From Pediococcus pentosaceus (lineage in GTDB: Bacteria > Bacillota > Bacilli > Lactobacillales > Lactobacillaceae): 64,000 nt of DNA. Below are positions 29,416-39,208 of the stretch, piece after piece. A program made the position numbers and the translations under genes. The DNA is taken from contig NZ_JQBF01000005.1 of NCBI RefSeq assembly GCF_001437285.1, forward strand, positions 59,579 through 123,578, written 5' to 3'. The stretch's first letter is position 1. Every line of letters begins with the position of its first letter. The notes under the pieces are model-generated. The model worked only from the letters and a program-made list of their open reading frames with translations, did no database searches and was not told the origin of the DNA.

Positions 29416-30116
29416 TATTTATTCCCTTCCATCTTAAATAAATCAATCAGCATTGATGCGGAGCGCTTTCCAGCGTCAATAATAAATTCGTCAAAAGAAA
29501 CATCCGCATCATCACTACCGGTATCAGACATAGCACGTACCACAATAAATGGTTTGTCAAATTGATGAGCCACCTGTCCGACTGCCGCACCTTCCATTTC
29601 ACAACATAAAGCATCTGGAAAGTTTTTTAGAATAGTTTTAACTTTATCAGCACTAGCAATAAATTGATCACCAGTAACAATTAGACCTTTTTTTGTATTT
29701 AAATTACGATTCTGAGCTGCTAATTCAAATTGATGAATCAATGACGCATCAGCCTTAAATCTAGCACTGTCTTGTTGTGGGAGTTGACCATATTCATAGC
29801 CAAATGCTGTTGCATCTACGTCGTGGTACGCCACTTCAGTTGATAGCACCACGTCTCCAACTTCTAGTCCTTCCCCAATTCCGCCTGCAGAACCTGAATG
29901 AATTAAGGCATCTGCGTTAAAATTGGTAACTAAAATTGCTGCTGTAATTCCAGCCTCAACTTTACCGATTCCCGAACGCACCAGAACTACATCTACATTA
30001 CTAATTTTTCCTTCATAAAAAATGATTCCATTGATATTGGTTTCTTTTTCAAGTTCTAGCGTGTCAAGAAGCGTCTTAATTTCTTCTTCCATGGCACAAA
30101 TTACACCATATTTCAT
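29415..30116 (-). CDS. mtnN: 5'-methylthioadenosine/S-adenosylhomocysteine nucleosidase
   Basis: 233 residues beginning MKYGVICAMEEEIKTLLD, with the purine-binding and catalytic segments VEMEGAAV-like (CCEMEGAAVGQVA) and VRAMSDTG near the end. It hydrolyses MTA and SAH, relieving product inhibition and releasing S-ribosylhomocysteine, the precursor of autoinducer-2. luxS is not in the window. It lies 11 bases after the small membrane protein gene. Confidence 0.94.
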   Translation of the reverse strand: MKYGVICAMEEEIKTLLDTLELEKETNINGIIFYEGKISNVDVVLVRSGIGKVEAGITAAILVTNFNADALIHSGSAGGIGEGLEVGDVVLSTEVAYHDVDATAFGYEYGQLPQQDSARFKADASLIHQFELAAQNRNLNTKKGLIVTGDQFIASADKVKTILKNFPDALCCEMEGAAVGQVAHQFDKPFIVVRAMSDTGSDDADVSFDEFIIDAGKRSASMLIDLFKMEGNK

Positions 30117-30127
30117 ACTTTACTCAC

Positions 30128-30388
30128 CTATCCTACAAAAAATAAAATTAAGAAAACTAATATGATTCCAATTCCTAATCCTGCTATTGCGATGTTTAAC
30201 TTCTTAGCCAATGCCCGGCTTTTTGCTTCCGACTGTTCGTCTGGATTGAAGCGCTGATCTTTAGTCTCACGCTGTTTTCTTTGGCTACGTGATAATTCTT
30301 CATCTACAGTTTGCTCTGCATCTATTTGTTCTGTTTCTTTTTGCAAACTCCTTTGATATTCAGCACGAGTTTGTTTTTTCTTATCCAA
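30128..30388 (-). CDS. Small C-tail-anchored membrane protein
   Basis: 86 residues that I do not recognise. Residues 1-63 are very hydrophilic and charged (KKKQTRAEYQRSLQKE, RSQRKQRETKDQR). Residues 64-86 form one hydrophobic helix ending at the C-terminus, which suggests a tail-anchored, cytoplasm-facing protein. It sits between nudF and mtnN with 8-11 base gaps, so it is expressed with them. Confidence 0.72.
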   Translation of the reverse strand: MDKKKQTRAEYQRSLQKETEQIDAEQTVDEELSRSQRKQRETKDQRFNPDEQSEAKSRALAKKLNIAIAGLGIGIILVFLILFFVG

Positions 30389-30396
30389 AGCCTCAC

Positions 30397-30936
30397 CTAC
30401 TTAATGTTAGCCTTCCAATAATAAATGGCTAAAATTGTTTTTGCATCTTCAATTTTACCTTCAGCGACAGCTTTTAATGCCTCATCCAATGAAAGTTCAA
30501 AAATATTTAAGTTTTCACCTTGATCACGAGGAAGTTCCTTAGTGACTTTCTTTAAATTGGTTGCTTTATACAAAGTCATATATTCATTTGAAAAGCCTGG
30601 AGCAGAATAAAAACCATTAATTTTTTCAATCTTCCCAGCTTCATAGCGTGTTTCTTCGTTCAACTCTCGTTTAGCTGTCTCAAGTAAATCTTCACCCGGT
30701 TCAACTTTACCAGCTGGGATTTCAATTGTTAACTTGCCAATTGGTGTACGCCATTGTTCTTCAAAGATCGCCTTACCGTCATTGGTTAAGGCTAAAACTC
30801 CCACAGCTCCTTGGTGCTTAACAACATCTCGATTAGCCAATTCGCCATCTGGTAATTTCACCGTTTGTTGATAAACATCAATAACTTCACCTTTATATCT
30901 TGAAATAGACTCTACTACTTTTTCTTCAAAACTCAT
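30397..30936 (-). CDS. NUDIX hydrolase, probable ADP-ribose pyrophosphatase
   Basis: 179 residues with a complete Nudix box beginning GKVEPGEDLLETAKREL at residue 77 and continuing through NEETRYEAG. The N-terminal beta domain and overall length match the Firmicute NudF/YqkG ADP-ribose pyrophosphatases. It follows the cold-shock-domain gene by two bases. Other NDP-sugar substrates cannot be excluded. Confidence 0.88.
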   Translation of the reverse strand: MSFEEKVVESISRYKGEVIDVYQQTVKLPDGELANRDVVKHQGAVGVLALTNDGKAIFEEQWRTPIGKLTIEIPAGKVEPGEDLLETAKRELNEETRYEAGKIEKINGFYSAPGFSNEYMTLYKATNLKKVTKELPRDQGENLNIFELSLDEALKAVAEGKIEDAKTILAIYYWKANIK

Positions 30937-30938
30937 TA

Positions 30939-31148
30939 TTATTCAGCCTCCTCACGAAAAACTTTAACCGCGATTAATCCTTTGGGCCCATCTGCAAGCA
31001 TTAACTTAACCTTTTCACCGACTTCTAAAGTTTTATAATCTTCAGATTGAATGACCGTGTAATGTGCGAATACTTTATCTCCACTAGCCGTTTCAATAAA
31101 TCCATATCCTTTTTCTTTATCAAAGCTTTCTACTGTTCCAGTTTCCAA
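30939..31148 (-). CDS. Cold-shock-domain protein
   Basis: 69 residues with an RNP1-like KGYGFIE and an RNP2-like VFAHYT. The second motif differs from the canonical VFVHFS of CspA-type proteins, and the C-terminus (AVKVFREEAE) is also divergent. It is likely to be a single-stranded nucleic-acid binding protein. It is the first gene of the operon nudix-tail anchor-mtnN-desulfurase-DUF1831. Confidence 0.85.
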   Translation of the reverse strand: METGTVESFDKEKGYGFIETASGDKVFAHYTVIQSEDYKTLEVGEKVKLMLADGPKGLIAVKVFREEAE

Positions 31149-31211
31149 AATTTCAGCTCCCTTTTTATGTTTGTCATACTACCATCATAATGGTGGAAAA
31201 CACTTCTGTAA

Positions 31212-31243
31212 ATTAAAAATGATTAGGTTACTCGCCTAATCAT
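31212..31243 (-). terminator. Intrinsic terminator of ileS
   Basis: A perfect 9-bp stem (31219-31227 with 31235-31243, 7-base loop) followed by five T on the minus strand. Confidence 0.88.
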
Positions 31244-31253
31244 TCTTAATTAA

Positions 31254-34055
31254 TTATTTTTCTTCAAATCCTTCAGTAATTGCTTCAGGGTAATTTTCAG
31301 TAACGATTTGGGCACAACTAGCACATAGAGTTGCAAAATGTTCGTCTGAGCCAACATCAGTTTTTGTCATTCGGCAACGTTCGCAAACTTCCCCTTGAGC
31401 AGGTGTAATTTCGACTGCTAATTGATCGTCAAAAATTGCTGCATCTTTTGGAGCTTCTGATAATGCCTTTACTTCTAATTGTGAAACAATCAAAATCAAA
31501 CGCAAGTCAACCCCTAGTCCATCTACTAATTGCTTAGTGGATTCGTCTAAGTATAAGGTAGCCTTAGCTTCCATTGATTTACCAATCATTTTACTATCAC
31601 GAGCTTCTTCAAGCGCCTTTAATACATGTGAGCGCAGTTCCTTAATACTTTGCCATTTGCTTAGTAAATCTGCACCATCTGTATAGTTAGCAACTTCCGG
31701 CATTTCAGCTAATTGAACAAATTCTTCTGGTTCACGAAGGTATTCCCAAATTTCTTCTGCTGTATGTGGCAAAATTGGTGTAATTAATTTCGTCAATCCA
31801 ACCAGAATTTCATAGAAAACAGTTTGCATAGAACGACGTTTTAAACTATTTTCAGGTTCAATATAAACGACATCTTTAGCGAAATCTAAATAAAATGCAG
31901 ATAAATCCGTAATAATATAGTTCAACAATGTTTTGTAGATGTCGATGAAGTCATAGTTATCATATGAAGCACGAATCTTACTAATTAATTCATTGAACTG
32001 AACTAGCATATAACGGTCTTCTGGACGCAATTCATTATAATCTACGCCATTTTCCTTCGGATCAAAGTCAGAAGTATTTGCAAGTAAGTAGCGAACGGTA
32101 TTGCGAATCTTCTTATATGATTCAGAGGCCTTTACAAAGTTTTCTTGAGAAACTCGAACGTCTGATGAAGAATCAATTGAAGAAACCCAGAGACGAATGA
32201 TTTCAGCACCCATCTTCTTGTTAATTTCATCAGGAACAATGGTATTACCAAGTGATTTACTCATCTTATGGCCCTTACCATCTAAAGTAAATCCTTGTGA
32301 AATAACTTTTTTATAAGGAGCCTTGCCTGATACAGCCACGCTTGTAATCAAACTAGAATTGAACCAACCACGGTACTGATCAGAACCTTCCAATACCAGG
32401 TCAGCTGGGTATTCAAGATAATCGCGTTGTGCCAAAACCCCTTGATGAGATGACCCTGAATCAAACCAAACATCCATAATATCATTTTCTTTAGTAAACT
32501 CGCCATTTGGTGAATGCTCGTTGGAGTAGCCTTCTGGAAGAAGATCCTTTGCTTCCCATTGGAACCAAATATCCGAACCGTTCTTCTCGAATAAATCTGC
32601 AACATGGTTAATCGTTTCTTTTTCAAGAATTGGTGTACCATCTTCAGCATAGAAAATTGGCAAAGGAACTCCCCAAACACGTTGACGAGAGATGACCCAA
32701 TCACCACGGTCCCGAATCATATTGTGAAGCCGCTTTTGACCCCAGTCAGGAAGAAATTCAACATCTTCAATAGCTTTCAAAATCTGATCACGAATCTTGT
32801 CTACAGATGCAAACCATTGAGGCGTTGCGCGGAAAATGATTGGTTTCTTAGTCCGCCAATCAAATGGATAACTATGCACATAGTCCATTTGTTTTAATAA
32901 AGCATTAGAAGCTTTTAATTTGTCCAATGCAATTGCATTAGCATCTTCATAAAAGACACCTTCAAAATCTGGTCCAGCTTCAGCTGTCATGTAGCCACGA
33001 TCATCTACTGGTACAAAAATATCTAATCCATATTCCTTACCTACACGGAAGTCATCTTCACCAAAACCTGGTGCAGTATGAACTAACCCAGTTCCAGAAT
33101 CCAAAGTAACAAAATCACCTAACATAACAACTAGTTCGCGATCGTTATCAAATGGATGGATAGCCTTGATACGGTCTAATTCACGGCCACGGATAACTTG
33201 AAGGGTTTGAACATCTTCCCAACCAAATTGTTCCGCAGCATAATTTAAACGATCTGTAGCAATCACAAATTTACGATCTTCACCGGCTGGTTGAACAACT
33301 GAATAATCAAAACCAGCATCAATCGTAATTCCTTCTGAAGCTGGGATTGTCCAAGGTGTCGTTGTCCAAACTACAAAATAAGTGTTTTCATCAAGAACGC
33401 CTTTTCCGTCACTAACTTTTTCTGCGTAAAATGCAGATGGTGAAGTAACATCATGATATTCTACTTCTGCTTCGGCCATCGCTGATTCAGATGACCATGA
33501 CCAGAATACCGGCTTCTTACCACGATAAATTAATCCGAGCTCGGCCATTCGACCAAATGTTCTAATTTCTTGTGCTTCAAATTCCGGATTAAGTGTCAAA
33601 TATGGATGATCCCATTCAGCAGAAATACCTAAACGTTTAAAATCAGTACGTTGTTTATCAACCTGTTTTAACGCATATTCATGACATAGCTTTCTAAAAT
33701 CAGCTGTAGACATTTTTTTTCTGTCATAGCCTTCCTTAGTAAGCTGTTGTTCAATTGGAAGTCCATGGGTATCCCAGCCGGGAACGAACGGGCTTCTAAA
33801 ACCACTCATTGACTTGTAACGAACAATAATATCTTTTGAAATCTTATTCATGGCATGTCCCATATGAATATTTCCATTTGCATATGGAGGCCCATCATGT
33901 AAAACGAAGGATGGTTTGCCTTCATTTAATTTTTGACGTTGTTCATAAATTTTATTTTCAGCCCAGATATCTTCACGTTTTTGCTCATTAACTGGAAGAT
34001 TTCCACGCATTTTAAATTTTGTTTTTCCAAGGTTTAATGTATCTTTAACTCGCAC
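31254..34055 (-). CDS. ileS: Isoleucyl-tRNA synthetase
   Basis: 933 residues. The class I HIGH motif is [13 protein letters not shown] at 55-67 and KMSKS occurs in [10 protein letters not shown]. The C-terminal zinc site CERC...CASC is present. A GTG at 34055 is taken as the start, giving [14 protein letters not shown], the usual N-terminus; GGCGAG lies upstream. The longer frame would run into the T-box terminator. Expression is controlled by the T-box leader at 34085-34300. Confidence 0.96.
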   Translation of the reverse strand: MRVKDTLNLGKTKFKMRGNLPVNEQKREDIWAENKIYEQRQKLNEGKPSFVLHDGPPYANGNIHMGHAMNKISKDIIVRYKSMSGFRSPFVPGWDTHGLPIEQQLTKEGYDRKKMSTADFRKLCHEYALKQVDKQRTDFKRLGISAEWDHPYLTLNPEFEAQEIRTFGRMAELGLIYRGKKPVFWSWSSESAMAEAEVEYHDVTSPSAFYAEKVSDGKGVLDENTYFVVWTTTPWTIPASEGITIDAGFDYSVVQPAGEDRKFVIATDRLNYAAEQFGWEDVQTLQVIRGRELDRIKAIHPFDNDRELVVMLGDFVTLDSGTGLVHTAPGFGEDDFRVGKEYGLDIFVPVDDRGYMTAEAGPDFEGVFYEDANAIALDKLKASNALLKQMDYVHSYPFDWRTKKPIIFRATPQWFASVDKIRDQILKAIEDVEFLPDWGQKRLHNMIRDRGDWVISRQRVWGVPLPIFYAEDGTPILEKETINHVADLFEKNGSDIWFQWEAKDLLPEGYSNEHSPNGEFTKENDIMDVWFDSGSSHQGVLAQRDYLEYPADLVLEGSDQYRGWFNSSLITSVAVSGKAPYKKVISQGFTLDGKGHKMSKSLGNTIVPDEINKKMGAEIIRLWVSSIDSSSDVRVSQENFVKASESYKKIRNTVRYLLANTSDFDPKENGVDYNELRPEDRYMLVQFNELISKIRASYDNYDFIDIYKTLLNYIITDLSAFYLDFAKDVVYIEPENSLKRRSMQTVFYEILVGLTKLITPILPHTAEEIWEYLREPEEFVQLAEMPEVANYTDGADLLSKWQSIKELRSHVLKALEEARDSKMIGKSMEAKATLYLDESTKQLVDGLGVDLRLILIVSQLEVKALSEAPKDAAIFDDQLAVEITPAQGEVCERCRMTKTDVGSDEHFATLCASCAQIVTENYPEAITEGFEEK

Positions 34056-34084
34056 TAAAACCACTCGCCTTTCCAAGTAAAATA

Positions 34085-34300
34085 AAAAGACTCCATCCCT
34101 TAACAGGGACGAAGTCTTCGCGGTACCACCCAAATTTAAAGACCATTAAATGGTCTTCCTCTTTGTAGCACTTAACGGTTGCCAACCGACTAGATTTACT
34201 GAATTTCAATCTAGCACTCAAAAGTGATCAACCTTCAAATTACATACTGACCTCCCACCGTCGTCAGCTCGCTAAGATGCTACATTTTGAAGATTCTTCT
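34085..34300 (-). promoter_or_regulatory. T-box riboswitch of ileS
   Basis: The conserved T-box sequence reads on the minus strand from 34136 to 34119 (AATTTGGGTGGTACCGCG). It is followed by a terminator hairpin (34085-34118) ending in five T. Upstream is a long stem I region with GCTGAC/GTCAG pairing. A candidate specifier AUC (Ile) lies at 34228-34226. Uncharged tRNA-Ile would stabilise the antiterminator and allow ileS transcription. Confidence 0.93.
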
Positions 34301-34311
34301 TTTTTAACGTT

Positions 34312-35043
34312 TTATTCTTTTGGTTTAACATGGAATCCTTCACTAGTTGGATTACCATTCTCATTATTGTAGTCTTCTGGGAAAACTACAACGGTTTGTT
34401 GATCATCTTGTACTTCAGGTTCAACTGCTGGAGTATCTGGAGTAACTTCGACAACTTCTTCTGAGTGTACACTCTCATCTTGGAAGTTGTCAAGCGTACC
34501 ACTATTACGCATGGCTTCTTTAATTTCACCAATGGTGAGTAGTTCATCTGAACTAAGCAGATTATCCCAGTCGCGTCCCTTAATCATTTGAAGTTGTGAC
34601 TCTAGTAAAACTTCAAATTTTTGACGGAAACTACGAGCTTGCTTCTTCAAATCATCAGTAGCAATTACAACCTTTTGAGCTTTACCAGCCGCTTCACCGA
34701 TGTAACTATCAGCTTTCTTATGAGCCGCATCAATTACTGACTTAGCCTCTTTCTGGGCTTCTTTAGAAGTAAATTCGGCTTCGCGTTTTGAACTGATTTT
34801 GACTTTATCAGCTGCATCTTGTGCCACCATAATTGACTTATTGAGGGATTCTTTCATCTCATCAAAATAATCAATTCGACTTTTAGCCTCGTTAAGTTGT
34901 GAACGAAGTGTATCGATTTCATCATGAAGACGACGCTGTTCAAACGCAACTTCGTCTAAAAATTCATCAACTTCGACTGGATTGTATCCTCGCATTTTAT
35001 TTGAAAATTGTTTTTGTTGTATATCTTGTGGTTCAATTGACAT
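34312..35043 (-). CDS. divIVA: Cell-division protein DivIVA
   Basis: 243 residues. The N-terminal membrane-curvature domain has KQFSNKMRGYNPVEVDEFLDEV-like sequence at about 10-32, followed by a long coiled coil (about 35-160) and an acidic Pro/Glu/Val-rich tail. DivIVA marks poles and septa. The ATG at 35043 is preferred over the one at 35067. It follows ylmH with a 23-base gap and is next to ileS as in other Firmicutes. Confidence 0.93.
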   Translation of the reverse strand: MSIEPQDIQQKQFSNKMRGYNPVEVDEFLDEVAFEQRRLHDEIDTLRSQLNEAKSRIDYFDEMKESLNKSIMVAQDAADKVKISSKREAEFTSKEAQKEAKSVIDAAHKKADSYIGEAAGKAQKVVIATDDLKKQARSFRQKFEVLLESQLQMIKGRDWDNLLSSDELLTIGEIKEAMRNSGTLDNFQDESVHSEEVVEVTPDTPAVEPEVQDDQQTVVVFPEDYNNENGNPTSEGFHVKPKE

Positions 35044-35066
35044 TTTAATAAAACCCCCATAACTCA

Positions 35067-35852
35067 CTATCTAGTTTTGATTATATCCAGCTGGATCTTA
35101 AGTTTATCTTTTTTTGTTTTTCCAAGAATATCAACAAGTTTTATCCTACCATATTTTCGAACTGAAATAACATCATTTAACGCAATTAAAGTATCAGCTT
35201 TCTCATCAATCATCCAATTTAATTGAACTAAACGTTTTTCAATCAGTTCTTTCACTCGATGACGAGAGATCGAAAATCCTGTTGAAATAATTGAATCCAT
35301 TCTTAAAGATGCTACAGTCTGGTTAACAGGCTCCCAATCATCTTGAACTTTTAAAATATCATTTGTTGAAGTAGGAATCAATTTAACTTTTATTTTACCA
35401 ATTCGATCAATTTCATTTAAAAAGAAATTTTCTAATTCTCCATTGACAGCAAATTGCCAGCGTTCTGCTTGATGAACTATATCACCAAAAGTACTTCGTT
35501 TAATACCAGCATTAACCAATGTTCCTAAAATCTGACGATGTTCTAAATCTGTAAAATTAATTGGATAATTAATTTCAAAGATTCTAACAGAAAAATCATC
35601 TTCCGCAGGAACAAAATAATCTGGTGTAATCAATGCTCGCTTATTTTCTGCCTCGCTAAAGCCTCCATTAAAATAAACCTTTAGTTCAGGAAATCGATTA
35701 ACTAGGGTTTGGAGAATATGTTGTTCTCGGGGATTTAAAAAATTAGTTAAAATTGGACGATTTTGATCTAAAGCCTCTTGGAGTGAAGATGAAAAGCTCT
35801 CAATTAATTCCTGCTCTTCTTTTCTAAAATGCTGTGTAATTTGATTATCCAT
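35067..35852 (-). CDS. ylmH: YlmH, S4-domain RNA-binding protein
   Basis: 261 residues with an N-terminal YlmH-specific domain and a C-terminal S4 RNA-binding domain around residues 180-245 (DSIISTGFSISRHRVKELIEK). In other Firmicutes YlmH binds the ribosome and rescues stalled nascent chains. It lies between ylmG and divIVA, the conserved order. Confidence 0.88.
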   Translation of the reverse strand: MDNQITQHFRKEEQELIESFSSSLQEALDQNRPILTNFLNPREQHILQTLVNRFPELKVYFNGGFSEAENKRALITPDYFVPAEDDFSVRIFEINYPINFTDLEHRQILGTLVNAGIKRSTFGDIVHQAERWQFAVNGELENFFLNEIDRIGKIKVKLIPTSTNDILKVQDDWEPVNQTVASLRMDSIISTGFSISRHRVKELIEKRLVQLNWMIDEKADTLIALNDVISVRKYGRIKLVDILGKTKKDKLKIQLDIIKTR

Positions 35853-35854
35853 AG

Positions 35855-36127
35855 TTAAATTACACCAAGCATTAAGGTTTCAAGAAAAACTAATCCATTT
35901 GCACACAGTTCAAGAACTAACAAAGCTAATATCGGCGAAAAATCTATTCCAAAGATAGGTGGAATAAATCTAAACCAACTCATATAAGGCTGACAAATTT
36001 TAGTAAGCAACTTTCCCAAGCCGGATTGATAAGCTCCTGGAAGCCAAGACATCAAAACCCACACAAAGATTGCTAACATATACAATTGAATGGCCCAATG
36101 TAACAATTGGAAGATTACTGTAATCAT
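35855..36127 (-). CDS. ylmG: YggT family membrane protein (YlmG)
   Basis: 90 residues with two hydrophobic helices separated by a short loop containing KICQPYMSWFRFIPP, typical of YggT/YlmG. The role is unclear; homologues are linked to division and osmotic tolerance. It is two bases from ylmH. Unusually, it follows ftsZ directly because no sepF gene is present. Confidence 0.88.
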   Translation of the reverse strand: MITVIFQLLHWAIQLYMLAIFVWVLMSWLPGAYQSGLGKLLTKICQPYMSWFRFIPPIFGIDFSPILALLVLELCANGLVFLETLMLGVI

Positions 36128-36208
36128 TATTTTCTATCACTCATTTCAATATTTTGTCCTAATTGCAATAAACGGGCTTGAGCTTAGCCCAAACCCTTTT
36201 ATTATATT

Positions 36209-37528
36209 TTATTTGCCGCGACGTTTGAAAAATGGAGGTGTATCCAATGAATCATCGTCAGAGCTAATGTTGTTATTATCGTTAAAAGCGTTGAATTCTT
36301 TCTTTTCAACATTTCTAAAACTATCGTTATCGCGTGAAGTAGGACGAACCCCATTTGAAGCATTTGATTGACGTAATTGCCAGTCACCAAATGGATCATT
36401 AGCAGCTTGAGTAGGTTGTTCACTATTAGATGACGTGTTTAAACTTTCTGTAGAACCAGCACCGCGAATTTCAGTATTATTTGAAACATTTGTTGTAGTA
36501 GTATTTACGCTACTGCTTGGTGTTTCAAAAGAGGTGCGTGCTGGTTGACGGTGTAAAGACGCTCTACCAGCTTTTTTATCAATACCTGTAGCAATTACAG
36601 TTACTCGTACCCCATCTTGTAAATCATTATCAATAGAAGTACCGAAGATGATATTTACATCATCATTAGCTGCTTCCGTAACAATTTGTGAAGCTGCTTG
36701 TGCTTCAAATAATGAAAGGTCTGGACCACCAGTAATATTAAGAAGAACTTGTTCAGCACCATCAATTGATGTTTCGAGCAGTGGCGATGAAATAGCCTTC
36801 TTTGTAGCCTCTTCTGTTCTGTTTTCGCCGCTAGCTGAGCCAATTCCCATAAGAGCTGAGCCTTGATTTTGCATAACTGTCTTAACATCAGCGAAGTCCA
36901 AGTTAACGTAGCCAGGTGATGTAATCAAATCAGAGATACCTTGAACACCTTGACGTAATACATTATCAGCTTCGTTAAATGCTTCCATCATTGGAGTTTT
37001 CTTATCAACTAAATCTAGTAAGCGGTTATTAGCAATGATAATAAGCGTATCAACATGTTCTTTAAGATTTGCAACACCTTCTGCTGCAAATCGAGCACGT
37101 TTAGGTCCTTCAAATGTAAATGGACGTGTTACCACACCCACCGTTAAAGCACCTTGCTCTTTGGCAATTTGAGCTACCATAGGTGCAGCACCTGTACCGG
37201 TACCACCACCCATTCCTGCTGTAACAAAAATCATATCTGCTCCTTCAAGAGCAGAGGAAATGGTTTGTTGACTTTCTTCAGCGGCCTTAGCACCAACATC
37301 AGGTGTTGAACCGGCTCCTAGACCTTTAGTTAACTTAGGTCCTAATTGAATCTTAACGTCTGCGTTTGAAGCTTGTAAAGCTTGAACGTCAGTGTTAGCA
37401 ACGATAAATTCTACTCCCTTTACGCCTTCAGCGATCATGCGGTTAACGGCATTCCCACCACCGCCACCAACACCAATTACCTTGATGTTTGCGCCTGTAC
37501 TTTTACTTTCGTCCATTGAAAATTCCAT
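36209..37528 (-). CDS. ftsZ: Cell-division GTPase FtsZ
   Basis: 439 residues. The tubulin signature GGGTGTG is at 107-113, the N-terminal GTPase and C-terminal domains are followed by a Ser/Asn-rich linker, and the conserved C-terminal peptide DTPPFFKRR ends the protein. FtsZ forms the Z-ring. It follows ftsA by 21 bases. The C-terminal peptide normally binds FtsA and SepF, and sepF is missing next to it. Confidence 0.97.
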   Translation of the reverse strand: MEFSMDESKSTGANIKVIGVGGGGGNAVNRMIAEGVKGVEFIVANTDVQALQASNADVKIQLGPKLTKGLGAGSTPDVGAKAAEESQQTISSALEGADMIFVTAGMGGGTGTGAAPMVAQIAKEQGALTVGVVTRPFTFEGPKRARFAAEGVANLKEHVDTLIIIANNRLLDLVDKKTPMMEAFNEADNVLRQGVQGISDLITSPGYVNLDFADVKTVMQNQGSALMGIGSASGENRTEEATKKAISSPLLETSIDGAEQVLLNITGGPDLSLFEAQAASQIVTEAANDDVNIIFGTSIDNDLQDGVRVTVIATGIDKKAGRASLHRQPARTSFETPSSSVNTTTTNVSNNTEIRGAGSTESLNTSSNSEQPTQAANDPFGDWQLRQSNASNGVRPTSRDNDSFRNVEKKEFNAFNDNNNISSDDDSLDTPPFFKRRGK

Positions 37529-37549
37529 GTTAATTCCTCCATCGATTAG

Positions 37550-38911
37550 TTAGTCAAAGAAATCACTAAACCATTTTTTGATACCATCGAAGCGATTTGA
37601 GTTTGCTGTGCTTGATGATGAATTATTAGTTGTTGGCTTAGGCCGTTCTTGTTGTGATTCGGGATGTCTCTCTGATGATTTTGTGCGTTGTTTAAATTTA
37701 GGCTTTTCATCAACAACATCATCTTGCGGTGTTTCTGATACGGTTCTTTCGCTTGAAACCATTGCTGTTTTAGCTAAAATCTCAACATCGCTCATGCGAC
37801 CTTCATAATTCAAAATAGCAAGAGCTTGCGCAAAAGCAGGATGTCTTAGACCCATTTGATCTGGAACATATAGTTTAGCATTTGTTTCAAAAATTCTTTC
37901 AACTAACGTTTCGATTCCAGGAAGGGCAGCTCCCCCGCCGGTAATGACGACACCACCCGGCATATCCAGAGCCCCTACTTTTTCTAATTGTTTTTTTATG
38001 TTAGTTAATATTTGTTCCATTCGAGCTTCAATAATTTCACTTAAATATTTCTCAGTAACTGCAACCGGTTCATTTTGACCAACAACATTTACTGGAAATG
38101 CATCACTACTTGCTTGATCAGCAACAGCATAACCATACTGTTGTTTAATTTGTTCTGCATTATCTAACGAAGTATTTAATACTACCGAGATATCTTTAGT
38201 TACAAATTGTCCGCCTTCTTGTTCAACGAACGTGTACTTAAGATGATGATCATGGATCACAGCGGCAGTTGATTGTCCTGCACCCAAATCAAGAGTAATC
38301 GTACCAAAATCTTGTTCACCATCATTTAAAATTGTTCTGCCAAGAGCCAGTGGACTAACGACTACATCTACTAATCCTAAACCGGCTTGACGGATTGCGC
38401 TCTTTAAATTATGAATAATGGTCTTAGGACCAGTAATCAATCCCCCATTCATCTCAAGTCGAACACCGACCATTCCACGAGGGTCTTTAATGCCATCAAA
38501 ACCATCAACGATAAATTCGTCAGGTAAAACATCAACCACTTCCTGTTCGGGAGGAAGATTATGTACTGAAGCTGCATTTGAAACTTCAACTACATCTTGA
38601 TTTCCAATCTCCCTTGAGCTATCTGAGATAGCTATCATACCTCTGACAGGTTCTATTCTTAATAAATTAGCTGGAATACCAGCTACTACGTCGTGGATTT
38701 GAATATTTGCCTTGCGTTCTGCAGACTCAACGGCCCTTTTAATTGCAATTGAGGCTTTGTCGATATCAACAATAACACCACGATTTACACCATCTGAGGG
38801 CTCTCTTCCCACACCAATAACGTTCATTTGTCCTTTGACATATTCAGCAACAATAACTTTTATTGAGGTGGTTCCAATATCCAGTCCAACGTAAATTCCT
38901 GAATTATCCAT
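37550..38911 (-). CDS. ftsA: Cell-division protein FtsA
   Basis: 453 residues of the actin-like family: GLDIGTTSIKVIV at the N-terminus, the FtsA-specific 1C domain and phosphate loops. A disordered segment rich in Ser, Pro and Lys precedes a C-terminal amphipathic helix (FDGIKKWFSDFF) that tethers FtsA to the membrane. It anchors FtsZ. It is expressed from its own promoter after the divIB terminator. Confidence 0.96.
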   Translation of the reverse strand: MDNSGIYVGLDIGTTSIKVIVAEYVKGQMNVIGVGREPSDGVNRGVIVDIDKASIAIKRAVESAERKANIQIHDVVAGIPANLLRIEPVRGMIAISDSSREIGNQDVVEVSNAASVHNLPPEQEVVDVLPDEFIVDGFDGIKDPRGMVGVRLEMNGGLITGPKTIIHNLKSAIRQAGLGLVDVVVSPLALGRTILNDGEQDFGTITLDLGAGQSTAAVIHDHHLKYTFVEQEGGQFVTKDISVVLNTSLDNAEQIKQQYGYAVADQASSDAFPVNVVGQNEPVAVTEKYLSEIIEARMEQILTNIKKQLEKVGALDMPGGVVITGGGAALPGIETLVERIFETNAKLYVPDQMGLRHPAFAQALAILNYEGRMSDVEILAKTAMVSSERTVSETPQDDVVDEKPKFKQRTKSSERHPESQQERPKPTTNNSSSSTANSNRFDGIKKWFSDFFD

Positions 38912-39107
38912 AATAAAGGAACCTCCTAGTCGTTTAACCGTTTCTTATATATATATTCATCACATATATTAAACAGTTTACCATATTAATATCAATTCTT
39001 GTATAAAAATAGGAAATACTTATTCATAAACAATTATTTTTTTAATCAGCTCCAAAACTGATAGTTTTTCAATTAAAAAACTTATTCTAACGCAACCAAT
39101 AGCACTT
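38912..39107 (-). promoter_or_regulatory. ftsA-ftsZ upstream region
   Basis: An AT-rich 196-base gap with no ORF. On the minus strand TTGATA (38995-38990) and TAATAT (38971-38966) form a promoter with an 18-base spacer, and AGGAGG lies just before ftsA. An AAAACTGATAGTTTT palindrome near 39052-39066 may be a protein site or minor hairpin. Confidence 0.6.
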
Positions 39108-39145
39108 AAAAATCGTTTGACCCTTTAGTGGATTAAACGATTTTT
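39108..39145 (-). terminator. Terminator at the end of the mraZ-divIB run
   Basis: A perfect 11-bp outer stem (39108-39118 with 39135-39145) ends in five T on the minus strand. It lies about 60 bases after divIB and separates the mur/division cluster from ftsA-ftsZ. Confidence 0.82.
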
Positions 39146-39208
39146 ATCTGAGAGCATCTTATCCATCTTAAGTTTCAATTTGATGTTAAGAATAAATTAA
39201 CAGATTTA

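Noticed and set aside
32348..32707. A 119-codon minus-strand frame inside ileS
   Set aside because: It is an out-of-frame overlap with the synthetase coding sequence.
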